A DNA stretch of 62,996 nucleotides from Plasmodium brasilianum (Eukaryota; Apicomplexa; Aconoidasida; Haemosporida; Plasmodiidae): NCBI RefSeq assembly GCF_023973825.1, contig NW_027122943.1, forward strand, positions 1 through 62,996. Direction: 5' to 3'. The notes beneath the pieces are model-generated. The model ran no database searches, was not told the origin of the DNA, and was given only the letters and a program-made list of their open reading frames with translations. Position numbers and translations under genes: made by a program. Positions 11,607-25,555 of this stretch are shown here, piece by piece. The stretch's first letter is position 1. The number at the start of each line of letters is the position of its first letter.

Positions 11607-14600
11607 CTAAAAATAAAAAAAATAAAATAAAAAATACTACTACTAATAATAATATATATTCGTAAATTTTTATTTTAATGAATAAAAATAGATATTTCAT
11701 TGATATAACAACAAATTAACGAAATATTATGATATATATAAATATTATAAAAAAAAATAAATCTTACGCTTTCCCCCTACATTTTATATAAATACATGTG
11801 AATGAAATAGCAAAAGTTAAATTAATATAATATTGATATTTATCTAAGTGAAAAAATGTTACGCTTTAAGTTTATATGTGGTGCATTCTTTTTTGTTGTA
11901 TATAGAATTTAAGAAAACAATTCTTAATAAAATCACCACTTTAATTTTTGGTTAAAATTAATATAAGTTTGTATAGTTTGTACAGTACAATATAAAAACT
12001 TTTAATTTAAGCATAATAATATGAAAAACATAATTTCTATATTGTATCTAGAATAGAATTATAGTAATAAATATTCTTCCCTTTAATTTTTGTTCGTGTG
12101 AAAATTATATAAATGTACTTATATGATATAGAAAAAAATAAATTAACTTTACTGCATTCTCATATACATATTGCGAATTATATTCGATTATCTATATAAA
12201 AGTCCTTTTTTACCTTTTAAAATACTATAAATATTATTTATTTTATAAATATATAATTTTCCCTTTTATTTTTATTTTAGTGTTAAAATGGTACCTTTCA
12301 AATTATTACAGTTAATATTTAAAATATGTTATAATAATATATGGGTTCTTTAAAAATCTCAATTTCATGATTTTTAGTGAAATTATAACTTTTCATAAAT
12401 GAAAAATAAATACAAGTTAAATAGTTTTATAATACATGAAAGTAAAAACTATTTCGTTTAATTAAAAATATCTCGCTTAAAAATAATATTTTAAGTATAA
12501 ACATATTATTCTAGAGATAGACATTATCGTATAATTTAAAACAATCTCTTATTTTTTTTCATACTATTACACAAGAAGCTAAAGTTTCAGTTTAATCTTT
12601 ATAACATTTGATTTAGTATAATATATATGATTATATTTCAAATATAACAATTATATTAACAAAAATTAGATATTATTACAGAGTAGATTAATTAAAATTA
12701 TAAATTAAATAAAAAAAAAAAAAAAATTTATGCCTAAAGCTTTTAGTAAAATATATTAGTGAATTTTATTTATACATGTGACTAATAAAAAATATAAATT
12801 AATATATTAACTAAAATTTATATTTACAGACAAAATATAACAAGCCCAATTAAAAAATAAATTTATGGCTTTTGTTCTACTTTCCCAATATTGTAAAATA
12901 ATTGATAAAAAAAATATCATAAAATTTTTCAATTTCGCTTATTTCACTGCTATTTTATTTATCCCTATTATGTGTCTTATATGTTGTACTATATATAAAC
13001 GTATATTTCAAAGATCTCAGAGAATAATAATAAATTAGTTTTTTTTTTTCTTATATATCATATTATTGTAAAATATCTTAAGATTATATATTTAGTAAAA
13101 TATATAACTTGTATATTATTATATTTTAATTGTACTAATATATTTATGATATAATTAAATATATTTAAAAAAAAATATAAAATTACATAAAAACTAAAAT
13201 TGTTTTTATTATAAGTTCTTAAGTAGAATGATTTTTTTTTTACTTCGTGAACTATGTAGAAGTTAATACAGAAAACTGATTATTATAATGGTTAAAATAA
13301 ATATTTTTTAAATTTATTTTACGTAAGATATCCTCTGTTATTTTATTTTTATATTTATAACAATATTATATCATTTTTCAATACTCATATATGCGTTTCG
13401 TTTAATAAAATAGTCCTGTTGTCAAAATGCCTAATAAATTCCAAAGCATTACTGTTGTGCTGTTATGAGATTAATATTAATTCATAACTACATTTGTAGG
13501 TTTATGTATGGAAATATTCTATTATTATTTTTAATATTCAATATATTTTTAGTATAATCACAATAGATTTAATAGACTAAAGTTATATTAAAAAATTTAT
13601 CAAGTACTATTTCATATATAAAAAATAAAATATAAAAGAAAACATAAATATTCATTATCGTTGTAATGTATAATTTATATAAATAAAATATGCATATAAT
13701 ATTTATATTATATGATAAAGTGTAAAAGTATTCAATAGAAAGAACCCTATATGTATTAAACTAATATACATTAAAAGAACAATATATTTATTTCTGGTAA
13801 TACAAAATAAGTATATCTAGATTCTATTGAATTATTCAATATTGTTGAAACAACGATAATGCTAATATCAATATCTAAAAATAATTATTTTTTTAATTAA
13901 ATATTATTACTATATAGTAACATATTTGTTATATATATTATATGGTTATTCTATTACAAAGATGAATATATATTTCAGTTAGGAAAGTATTATTAGATAG
14001 TAATAATTATAATCATATCATTAAATTATCTTTTTTTCCTAATTTAATTATTAATAAAATTTCTGTATAATGAAACTCTCCAAACAATACACAATATTAT
14101 GTTATTATAGTACTTGCTTAATACAATACATTAAGTAAAAATTTATAATATACTTATTTTTTTCGTATGATGTTAAAGTAAAAACTTATTATATATCAAA
14201 ATGGATTATACATTTACGTATAATGACATTAATATTATTTTATTTTATAAATTACATTATATATATAGACATAATAGAAAAATAATATAAAAAAAACAAA
14301 TGATCAATAATCTTATTAGGTAGGATGAAAAATTAAAAATATTATTCTGTAATTATAAAAAATCAAAAAAAAAGAAAAGGATGAATACCAAATTTTTTAA
14401 ATTCTCTACAAAACATAAAATGTTCACTGAAAATTTTTTGTTATCATAACATAATATAAATGAAATGATGAATTTGATTTAGAGAAAAAAAAAAAACAAA
14501 AAAGATATATGATATTTTTTAAAAGTTCTGTAAAATATGTGTATATTCCTTCATTTCACTTTGGTTTTAAAAAAACGTGGAAACATATCAACTATATTCT

Positions 14601-15845
14601 ATTCATTTTATACGTCTATTAATGTTTGACTTTTATTTTTCTTTTTTCATAAAAGTATTACTAAATTATAATAATGAAATAAAAAAAAATGGAAAAAAAC
14701 AAAAAATGAGTTTTATATTTATATGTTCATATCTTTTTGCAAAATATAAAATGGATGTTAAGTTAAAACATTATATATTCATAATATTTTAACTATCATT
14801 TCATTTTAACAATTTTGATAATTTCATTTTTTAATTAAATATATATTTAAAAAATTTATATACATCAAAAAAAAAAAAAAAAAAATACTTTAATATTCTC
14901 AATATATATGTGAACAGGTTGCACATATGATACGAAATATTTTATGTAAAAATATAAATTATTTATTAAGAGATAGAATTTTTAAATGCGATATTTTAAT
15001 TATAAGGATAAATAAATTATTCAAGAGAAAAACAGTGATATATATAAATAATGAAAGGTTATATATTTATAAAAAAGAAACACCTTTTATCTGCGAATAC
15101 CCATTAACTTAAAATAGAATAAGAGGTATTTAATTCATTATATAGTATATTTTTTTTTATATTATATATAATTATATAAATTATGTGTGTAATTTCATTA
15201 TGTTTTATTACGTTTTAAAGTATTTTTTTTTTTTAATAAGTTTTTTATATTAGTTTAAACATGAAACGGTCGTATAAAGGGAATGTTCAAAGGATTCAAA
15301 TAAGCATCTATGGAAATGTGGAAAAAACTCTATATTAAAGAGTAATTGAATAAAATATAAATATATATACTAATATAATAATGCCATATTAATTCAAAAA
15401 CAATATTGCAATATTATTTTTTTTGCTTTTTTTTATTTTTAAAAATCCTAATTTTCTACTAGTACTTTAATAATTTCCGAAAATATTAATATTAATATTA
15501 ATATATACATATATATATTTATTCATTTATTAACTATTTGCTGCTTTTATTGGATTAATTATTAATATAATTTTGTACTAGTTATTATTACATAAATATA
15601 TATTATTATGTATATTCTGAATATATTTAAAATAACTATATTAAAAGGTTTATATTTTATATATGCTTTTATCCATTTTGGTATCCATTATTTTACGAAC
15701 TTTTTTTCATTGACTCCTTAAGGTTTTGCAAAATTTATGAAATGTATTTCAAATGTGTAATCTGATTATACATATATATCCTCCTAACATATTTTCGATG
15801 TATATTATGAATTTATAAAATATATTTTTCTATATTTAAGTAGTA
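11607..15845. other. intergenic between the PIR relic and STP1-1
   Basis: Mostly A/T runs. A 57-codon plus-strand frame at 12865-13038 has one hydrophobic stretch and several cysteines, but frames of that length occur by chance here. The part nearest the STP1 stop (about 14880-15320) resembles 56880-57010 beyond the second STP1 gene, so it is the shared STP1 3' flank. No gene is supported. Confidence 0.4.
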
Positions 15846-18439
15846 TTATTCTACGCTGCTCTCATTATATATCGAATTTGAGGGTGTATTATGTTCCTTT
15901 ATCCAGTCTTCTATTTGCTTACTAAAACATTTGTCCCCCATATAAGTATGAATTTTTCTATTTTCTTTATTTTCTAAAAAATCATTATTAATATCACTTA
16001 TTTTTTTTATAATATCTGATTTTCGCTCTAAATTTACTTCCGTTTTCCATTCATTTATAGAACTATCCAAATGTGATTCTTCATTTTCTATAAAATCTTC
16101 TTTTTTGCATTCTTCCAATACCATTACGAATACTAGTATGCACAGTTTTTCTAGTAATTTTTTTTTTATATAATTATATAATTCTTCATAATTTTCTTTT
16201 TTATGTAGTTCTTCCATATTGAGTATTGATATATTATATTTATTGTCTTCATTTACACACTCATCTAACATAATGAATAATTCTTGTGTCAATCCCTCAA
16301 ACCATTCTTGTTCCAAGTATTGTTCTATGTGAATACGCTTTTTTAATATCCAATCTTTCCATAAATCTTTTTCTTTTTCTGAAAAAGAACCTTTTTGAAT
16401 TTCATTTGAAATATTCATTTTAAATTCCATACTTTTTTTTATGGAATCTTTTTCTTTTTTCCATTCATATTTCAAATAATTAAACCAATCTGTTTTTTTC
16501 AATTTTTCAGAAACTTTTTTATGTTCTTTTACCCATTTATTCAATAAAATTTGTTGTTTTTCAAAGTCATTAATACTTTTATTATTTTTTATCATAGATT
16601 CTTCATTAGTCAAACCAATATATGTTCTATGTTCTTTTTTTGCGAGCAGTTCTATGCATATTTTTAAAAATTCTCCTTTTTTATATTCCCATTCTTCATT
16701 TCTTAATTCTTCGAGCACTTCCATATGAACTTCTATAATCGTTTTAATTCTGTCTTTTTTCTGCTTAGGCGAGTTTACGTATTTTATCATGTCATGTTCA
16801 TGAATTTTTAATTTTTTTATGATTTGTTCGTCATTGCATATCGAGTGTTCTGTATAATCTTGTGCTAAGAATTTTATTTTTTCGTTAGAAAATGAAGGTA
16901 GTAGTATTCTTAGGAATTTAGCTTGTTCTCTTTTTATCCTTTTTTTTTTTTTAAACCCTCCTATTAAAGTATACTACAGTAAAAGAAAAACATATACATA
17001 AATTAAATTATTACAGTATACAAATGTTTATAATATATATGAATATTTTAGTTTTATTATACTTTAACAAAAATAGTAAATACGATTATAACTAGAAAGC
17101 TTGTTAATATAAATGATATGTATTTGTTATGAGTATTTTCTTCTGGATCTACAATATAAATTTAAAAATACATATTAGTTATCGTAGTTATTTAAAAAAT
17201 TGTATAATAAGTATGGTTAATGACACCTGGTATTCTTTGGAGTATAGGTAAAGCAGGAGGGAGAGAATCAAGTATTGGCTGTCCAGGTAACCTCAAAATT
17301 TCAATATCATTGCTTTCACCTGAGGTGTGAGAAGTATGATAATATGGTATATATATTGTTGGTCTTTATGGAACTGAAACGTCGTGATCTATAAAATATT
17401 GTGGTGCATTAACTTGTATACCATTTGTAGATGTAGCTTCACTTTCTACGGATGAAGATTCAGATGCTGGATTTTGAACTTTTACGTGAACATCTGGCGA
17501 AGGTGAGGATTGTAATTCTTGTTGAGTTTCCTGATTATCTTTAGGTACATGTACATTTTCAGTTCCTTCGGAAGATTGAGATATCTCCAATTGATCCTGT
17601 GGATCTTGGGATGTATTTGAATCATTAGTTATTTCATCAGCTTTTGTTTGTGGATCTATATTTTCTTTTTCAGATGTAGTTTTACTGGCTGATAATTCAT
17701 GTAATGATGGGCATTCAGATAATTCTTGGAAAGTTTCAGGATTCATTAAATTGCATATCGTTTCTGAACTTTCTATTTTTTTTTTTTTTTGGTCTTTTGT
17801 TTTATAGCATTTTTTAAAAAGAGTTTCCTTTTCCTTAAAATAAATCTTCTTTTGTTGAATCCACTTATTATATGCATTGCACTTACTTATATATGTATCA
17901 TAATTTTTTTGGTCTCTTTTTAACTGTTTTATTTCATTAAAATCTATCTTTTTCTTTTCGCAGAAATTTATTTCTTCATATTTTAATTCTAAAATTTTTT
18001 TATCTATATCGTCTAAAATCAAAGGGCATCCTCCATGTTTACTTAATTGTTTGTAATAACCATTTAATTTATTGTTTAGTGCTCCTTTCCACGTTATTTT
18101 ATAATCTTCATAATGTTTTGGTGGATTATTGTTCGCAATAAGATAATCAGCCAAATTTAGGCATCCATTCCTAAATTTATCTTTATCATTTTCATTAATC
18201 AAGGAAAAAATTTTTCGTTTTATTTCATTTTCAATCCTTTTAAACGCTGGTATTCTTATAACTGTGTAAAATAGATTACCATAGGAATTATAATACTGTA
18301 TTCCAAAAAATTACTACTAATTATTTAAGCTTTAATTTGTAAGTTAATTTTATTAAAACATTCTTTCATAAATAAATTATGCATAAATATAATCATATTA
18401 TAAATTATTAAGTCTTACCTGTGAAAAACAACTATCCAT
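15846..18439 (-). pseudogene. STP1 protein gene (STP1-1), four exons, one in-frame stop
   Basis: Exons reading leftwards are 18439-18419 (MDSCFSQ), 18295-17227, 17148-17063 and 16973-15846. Introns are 123, 78 and 89 bp with GT/AG ends and matching phases. The exon sum is 2304 bases, exactly 768 codons. Exon 2 holds the STP1 N-terminal domain with spaced cysteines (FRNGCLNLADYLI, GGCPLIL, CEKKK, KCYKT, ETICNLMNPETF), then a Ser/Thr/Gln/Pro-rich variable stretch. Exon 3 is a single membrane segment (about residues 375-391). Exon 4 is a tryptophan-rich cytoplasmic tail with repeated EW, DW and W-rich helices, related to SURFIN-type tails. One codon, TAA at 17368-17366 (codon 317), stops the frame; everything else is open. 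STP1 is a subtelomeric transmembrane family with surface-antigen architecture. It could be a recent pseudogene, a sequence error, or a polymorphic null allele. Confidence 0.88.
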
Positions 18440-21400
18440 GATGGTTCTACATTAATACTCTAATTCGTTATATATAACAATCAGAAATAAAAGTACAAAT
18501 TTAGTTATTTTTGTTTACCAGTAGGGTAATTGTAAATTAATATATATTGAAAAAAGGAAATTATAAAATTATCATTAATATAAGAATATGTATATAAACA
18601 ATAATTTAATCGAATATATTTCTACTTATATTGTACTTTCGTAACTTCTTTTACTTTAAGGAAATATGTTACAACTGCTGATATAGCCTAACAATATTTT
18701 AATTTTAATTCAAAGTTACGTATATATTATTATGTAAAAATAATATTCTCTTTGTAAAGGAAAAACCAAAATATTAACAATAAAACAATACATATAAATT
18801 ACACTAACTTGTAATATAAATATTATTCATTAAAAATGTCATTAATCTGCAAATTTCTGTTTCCTCTTTTTTTTTTAATACTAAAATATGTAAATGTAGA
18901 TATTATTTTACCTATTTTAAATAATAAAATTCCTTTTATTTTTACGTTTTTCCTGGAATAAATTATCTGTAAACCAAATCGTTATTACTACCCACAGTAT
19001 GTTTTTATTTATTATATTTTGTTATTGTTCCTATGTATTATTGTTATAGACTATTATAGTGTTATTATTCTGTTAAAAAGTTTTTATATTTACTGAATTG
19101 TATATTAGAATGAGAATTAATAATATATAAATTACACTGAATTGTTGTTGTACATTTCAAATATTCTTATCATTACAATATACTTGTTATACTAAATATT
19201 ATATATGTCTATTACCTAAAATTTCCTTATTTATAGTATATATTATTCCATTTAATAGATTTAATATAGTATAATTTATTATACATATATTTTCATTTGT
19301 ATGTATCTACTAACACATATATATGTGAATCATTTTATTTTATAAACATTTAATTATTTAAATATATATTTAGAAGTATTAATTAATAAAAATATGTTTG
19401 GTTAGTTATATAAAATATGAAAAATTTATTAAGAAATAATTATAACAAACTTATTTATACAATATAGTTGAAAGAAATGTAAAATAAATTATACCATTGA
19501 AATAAAGAATAAGAACATAATAATTGGAAGTAAAGGAATAGTTTGTTAAATTAGACGAAACAAAATTTATTGAATATTTGTAATTATTTTTCTGTAATAT
19601 TAGATAGATATATACGAATAAAAAGATTAAAAATATATTATATATATTTTTGATTGTTTATACATTTATCTATAAGGTAATAACTCATTTATTATAATAA
19701 ATATTTATTTAGTAAACAAAATAAAAAAGGCCATATATTATTTATAATACTTTTTAAGAGGCTGAAAAAATGACATTGAAAATCAATTTAAACTTGTTAC
19801 CAATGACATAAGTTATATTATAGTATATATATATTATTCCTTATTTTAATGTTTTATTTGAAACAAGTGTATATAAGATAGAGAATGGTCATAAAATTGA
19901 AAAAAACAAATATATTAGTAATAAATGCTTGTAATTAAATACTTCATATAAAATATTACGTAATTATTGTTATTTTTAATAAATAATTTATAATAATGAG
20001 TTATATTCTAATTTATTTTTATGCTATAATTTATTTATATAATATTTATTTGTTCGCTGTTCTGTTCTTTTTATTTTGATATCTTTGATTTTATCTAATT
20101 TTTTTTTTATATATATGTTACTTAATAACAATATACAGAGGATCATATACAGAAAATAATTTATCATATTTTAGAATATATTTTATTTATGTTTCTGTAT
20201 ATGAATGTGTTATATAAATATATGAGAATGTAATTTATATAATGAACATATTATTATGGATTAATATGTGTCAATAAATAAAAAAAATATGTTTTTCTGA
20301 AATATTTGAAATCATTTCAATAAAAACTGCTTACATTTAGTTTTAAAATGTTTATATTAAGAATGTATATATATTTTTTTATTTTATAAATATATTAAAA
20401 TATATTTTGCTTCTTTGTTAATGTATTTTTATTATTTTTTTAAATATATTTTCAGAATTTTTTCATAATACTGCAATTTATGAATTATTTTTATTTTTTA
20501 AATATTACAAAATTGATAGCAATTCATATGAACTAATGAAGTTTTCTTCATAATATTATGAATATACTACTTGAATTTTTATTTAAAAGATAATATTTAA
20601 TATAATAACATTTATATCTTTATGTAAAATATTAACATAATATAAGCTAGTAGAAATGCTAAATGCATAAAAAGTATAATAGCTTATGAGTGGAAAAATA
20701 TGTAAAAGTAGATGTACATAGACAAATGCACATATTTAAATAATAATTTATAGTTTTTTTTTATTTAATATATACAAAAATACAATGAAAAAGTTTTAGT
20801 ATGTATTATTATAAAATGATACTTTTTTATTTAAATTTATAGTTCATGTTATTCAATGTAGAGTTAATAATTCTTAAGATATTTTTATAGTGTAAACAGT
20901 CTTAAATAATAATACACCTAAAAAATAAAATAAAAAAATTTATTTTTATGTTAATTAAGACTTAATTTTACTAATATATTTTTATTTATGCATATAACTA
21001 TATAGTCTTATCATATTATATAGGAAACTTATTATATTAAGTATTTTAACGAAAAAGAAATAAGATAAATTTATAAAGAATAATGTAATATAAAATATGT
21101 GATATTATTTTAATAATTTAATTAGTGTCATATCATTTTATTGATATAAATAAGATTTTTTTATGTATAATTTATTCTTCATAAAATTCTATTGTTCTGG
21201 TATGCATCTTTCAAATTTTGAGATCTCTAATATATAGCATATCTAGTAATTTAATTATCTTACTGTAAAAATTATTATTTATGTAAAAATAGTAAATTAT
21301 CAGAAGACATGTTGTTAATATTGAGAATTATTATTTGATTTTAATTATACTTTTTCTTATTTACTACATCTACTAAGAATATTACGTTTATTAAATTATT

Positions 21401-22060
21401 AATTTGTACTTTTTGCTATATTTCTATTCATATAAGAAATATTATATATACTAAGAATTTTAATGTTAAAGAATTACTGGATATTGGTTATTCAGTTAAA
21501 ACTAATTCTCGTTTATATTTTTATGTCTGTATTACCCACAAATTTGAGTAAAATATTTGTCATTAATTTCAAATATTTTCTTTTTTTTACGTTGTTAAAT
21601 CTTTTACATGGACCTTAATATAAGAAAAGTTTATAGTTATATTAAAATAATACTCATATTTTATTACATTTGTAGTGCCATTATTAAAAAAAAATTGTTG
21701 TAATCATTTTTTTTTTAATTTTGTTTAATATATATTTCTATTTAATTATTTGGGATTTTTATTTTATATGCACCAAGATGTATATACTGAAAACATGCAC
21801 ACTATAATTTTGTAGAATAAATGTTATGTATTACTTTCTGTTAACCGAAAATGAACTATTGTTTTCAGAAAAATTTATCTACATTTGGGTATTTCTTTCA
21901 CATACATATTTTTATATTTTCTTATTAAAGCTCAAATCAAAGTACAAGTCATGTAATCTAGTATTAATTGCATTTTTGTATGTACAACATCATTTTAACA
22001 GGAATTTCTTGTAGTAACATATTAGACATATCGTGTAGAACATTGATATTTTTGAATAAA
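18440..22060. other. intergenic: STP1-1 upstream flank
   Basis: No gene seen. Several blocks resemble the upstream flank of STP1-2: 18960-19010 with 60540-60590, 19845-19920 with 61465-61540, and 20050-20130 with 61660-61740. STP1 regulatory sequence therefore probably extends up to 2 kb upstream. The remainder is low-complexity A/T. Confidence 0.45.
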
Positions 22061-22283
22061 TTAATTTGTAGTGCTAGAAAAAGGGAAACATGAAAAATAA
22101 TACCTGAATACTAATGTAATTAATGAAAATAAAAATGTAATTTCATACACCATATTTTTAGATGCTGTTTTTTCTTCTGCTAGTAAACTTACAAATAATA
22201 ATTTTACTGGAATAGTATAACTTATAGATCCATTACCTTCATCTAGTTCATTAATATAGTTTAAGAGCTGTATTCTTATGTGC
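22061..22283 (-). pseudogene. unidentified coding-like relic
   Basis: From about 22261 leftwards there are 66 open codons ending at TAA 22063-22061. They include NELDEGNGSISYTIPVK, then SLLAEEKTASK, then a hydrophobic segment (residues about 43-62) that could span a membrane. An acceptor-like TTGTAG lies at 22289-22284, but a one-base shift in an AAAA run separates it from the open frame. Base composition is higher in G+C than the surroundings. No family was recognised. The plus strand also carries a partly open frame here, so the strand is not certain. Confidence 0.3.
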
Positions 22284-22410
22284 TACAACATATGATATTT
22301 ACGAAGTCGATATTTATTATTAAAGTTTTCCAATTATGTACAAAATTTATTGCATTAAGTATAACATATTTATTTAAATGACTATTACATAGTCAATTAT
22401 ATTTTTTAGC

Positions 22411-22485
22411 ATAAGAGCGACGGCTACAATTGTATATGAAATTTGGAAAGATTTTAGAGATAGTGAAACAAATAATTTGTATTAG
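22411..22485 (+). other. small exon-like segment, unidentified
   Basis: After an acceptor-like ATTTTTTAG (ending at 22409) there are 24 codons of mixed composition (ATATIVYEIWKDFRDSETNN) ending in TAG. It is short enough to be chance. It is listed because it sits beside the minus-strand relic at 22061-22283. Confidence 0.15.
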
Positions 22486-24255
22486 ATATATAAAAAAGCG
22501 AAAATTTTCAACAATTTTATATTAGTAAAAATGTAGAAATAATAATCTCTTTAAGTAAATTATATATTAAACCATATAAATAATACAGTACATTCGATAA
22601 AAATTAGATTCTTAAATGAATATACCATTTGGAGGGGATATTGGAACTTGTAACTAGTATATCTATGGAAATCATATTTTGTGAAATGAAATTTAATATT
22701 GCTTTTTATTTATCATGTTATTTTCGTTCGTATTAAATATTATTAAATAAATATAAAAATGATATAACTTGAAAAGTATATAAAATTTATTGATATATAT
22801 ATAAAGATAATCAATGTAAGTATACATGCTCAATAAGGGAAAATTTAAATATTTCAATGTAAATTAATGTATTTGAGTATGACTTCTTAATTTATAAGAT
22901 ATAAATAATTTAGATAAATATAAAACTTTTTTTAAAAAATATATTAAAAAATGTTTTGGAATAACTTGTGTTACTAACATTGAAGAGAATTAAACTTAAG
23001 TAAGTATCCAGAAGAATTTTTTATACAGTGCACTTATTTTTAATAATTTATTTTACAATTTTTTATTTAGGATATTATAAAAATTTTAAGTAGATTAAAG
23101 AGCATTATAAATGGAAGCATTAACCAATATTAAGGGTGTTATATGTTCATATTGTTTAAAATACTACGATAACCTAAATAAGAATATTCATAATTGTTAT
23201 AACAAAGTTAGTATATGAGAAAAAGCAATAAATATATAATAATGTTAATTTATGTATTTTTTAATTTGTTTTTTCGATAACTTAAATAAATTATTTTAGG
23301 GTTACCTATTTTTTTCATATTTTTAACTATTCGCATAGTATTGTGAAATTTTTGATGGAAAAAATAATATAAATCTAAATATCGGATGGTTACGATAATA
23401 TATGATATATATAATATTCTTATAATTATAATTCATATGGTTACAATGCGTAATTAAAGAAATTTTATTGGCATAGTATGTTTAATACTGAAAAAGTATT
23501 TTTAATAAAATATTCTTTATTTATATATATATGTAGATTTATGATGATGTATCTGTAAAATGTGTTAATGGAACTAAGTATTTAAAAAAAAAAAATATAT
23601 ATATATATTCGTTATAAAATTATAAATAGAACAATTACTAAATCTTATATTATAGTAGACTATATTGTTATTCATCGTTGTTTGTTATGTACTCATTATG
23701 TCCTGCAATTTAATTGTAAATTATTCTCATTTGATATGTTCTTAAATTAATATGCAATATTTCTATATTAATTTTATTTTTAATTTGTTTTCTTATTCTT
23801 TTAAAAATTTACCCTTTTATATTTATTTATTTAAAAAATATATACGATGATTAAAGGAAAAACGTTTCATTAAGGTTTAATAACATAAATTATATAAAAT
23901 TAATATTATAATTTTTAAAAATGATTATACAAAAATAAAAATACAGTCCTCCTTTTGTTTTGAAATATATATTTTTTCATATATTAGATAGTAGCATATA
24001 AATTATATTATTTAAATACAATATGAGCTATAAAAGACTTTATACACTTATGAAGAAACTAAAGTATTTATCATAATTTTTATTACATAAATGTTATTTT
24101 TTTTCATTTTTTATTGTTATATTATTATAATAGCTTACATTTTATTGTAAGTTACTATCTTTTTCAAAGTATAATATTTATTAAATTAGAATTAATAGTG
24201 GAGTAATATCTTTATGATTTGTACTTTTTGTATTAACTTATAGAATAATGTATGA
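22486..24255. other. intergenic: upstream flank of fam-m gene C
   Basis: No gene seen. It resembles the flank of fam-l gene A (about 400-2110) along much of its length, including a shared TGCACTTATTT block (916 against 23021) and a GGTTACAAT block (about 1320 against 23440). Confidence 0.45.
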
Positions 24256-24300
24256 TCTATATTCTCTACGTTCAATATTCTATATATACTCAATAACTCA
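24256..24300 (+). promoter_or_regulatory. conserved fam upstream element, copy C
   Basis: CTATATTCTCTACGTTCAAT, then TATATATACTCAATAACTC, 429 bp before the putative start codon of gene C. Same position as in the other fam genes; function inferred. Confidence 0.4.
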
Positions 24301-24684
24301 AAATAATAGGAAACCTCATATTCTTACTTTGATTATTATGAAGCGTATTTAAAAAAATACTACATAATAATTGCACTTAATCAAATAATTAAATAATATA
24401 TTTAGAATATTTATAAATGGATTCAAATTATTTTATTCAAATGAAAATTAATTTTTTTTTATAATAATATTAAGATACACATAATATAATATATTTTTAA
24501 AGTTATGTTTTTTTTTATATATTGTAAAAACAATAATAACTATATACATTTTATTACGTACTTACAAAGGAATAATAAAAAAAAATTTTTTGAATAAATA
24601 AAGATTCATTTATTAGTAGAAATATGTTATATAATTTAAATTTTTTTCTTTACTAATTATATCAGTATAATAAAAGTATATATA

Positions 24685-25555
24685 ATGGAAAAGCCAATGA
24701 AGTTATTCTTATTTAATGAAATTTTTTTTTTTATAATTTCAACTTGGATTCTAAATTTTGAAAATGATGTAGCATTAAAACATTATTTTAATTTATATGT
24801 ATTTTTTATATATTTTGTTCTTTTTTTTTAATTGCGAACTTTTAAAAAAATATTTTTTTTTAATTAAAAAAATATATTCTTATCATTTTTAGATTTCATT
24901 TAACAAAATATTGGATGTGAACTATAACCTTGGTAAGAAATTAGACATAAAGAATTACAGATTACTAGCAAAATATAAGCAGACCAAGGATTCAAATAGT
25001 GCAAGTTTAAAAGATGATATACCTAATAATAGAGGTTTTTCTCAAAGAGATATATTTAATAAAGAAGAAGACACACTGAAACACAAAATATCAAATAAAA
25101 GTTCTCTGAATAAGGCGCAATATTATACAGAAGTAATAAATCATAATAAAGGAATGTTTGATGGAAAACATTTCCATTTTCAAAAAAAGTGGATAAAAAA
25201 AAAAAGATTATGATTATTTTCTTGAGAAAAACGGGAGAATTGGTGATATAGATTTAAAAAAAATAAAATTTAGGAATTATGAATTTGGAGTTGCTATACT
25301 TTTTCTTTTTTTCGTGTTGGGAATAGGATACACCATATTACAAGGATTAGGATACTTGGAAACTGTCGCGAAATGATCATGGAATCAATAAAAAGCGTTT
25401 TTGAGTTAAAAGAAAGTATCCCAGTACCATCCTATACTTATCCATTATTATTTTCTATACTTCTTTTTATATTAGCTATTATAATAGTAGTAGGAATTAC
25501 AAAGATCTTAATAAATAATGAAAAATATAAAAAAATTAAGTTTATGACTGAGTAA
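24685..25555 (+). pseudogene. fam-m gene C, broken by two frameshifts
   Basis: Exon 1 starts at 24685 (MEKPMKLFLFNEIFF). It ends either at 24768 before a GT (GTAGCA) or at 24771 before a GC donor; the usual GTATGA is absent. Exon 2 is 24893-25555. The PEXEL-like RLLAKYKQ core begins at residue 23 of exon 2, followed by KAQYYTEVIN and MFDGKHFHF. A run of 11 A (25195-25205) shifts the frame by one, so the next stop comes at once. The following DYDYFLEKN membrane-proximal text is readable only in another frame. A second shift at about 25371 returns to the original frame for the last membrane segment and the INNEKYKKIKFMTE tail. Identity is clear, function is lost. It has no fam-l partner upstream. 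Confidence 0.85.

Noticed and set aside
12865..13038. 57-codon frame with a membrane-like stretch and cysteines
   Set aside because: Frames of this length are expected by chance at this AT content; no acceptor or homolog seen.
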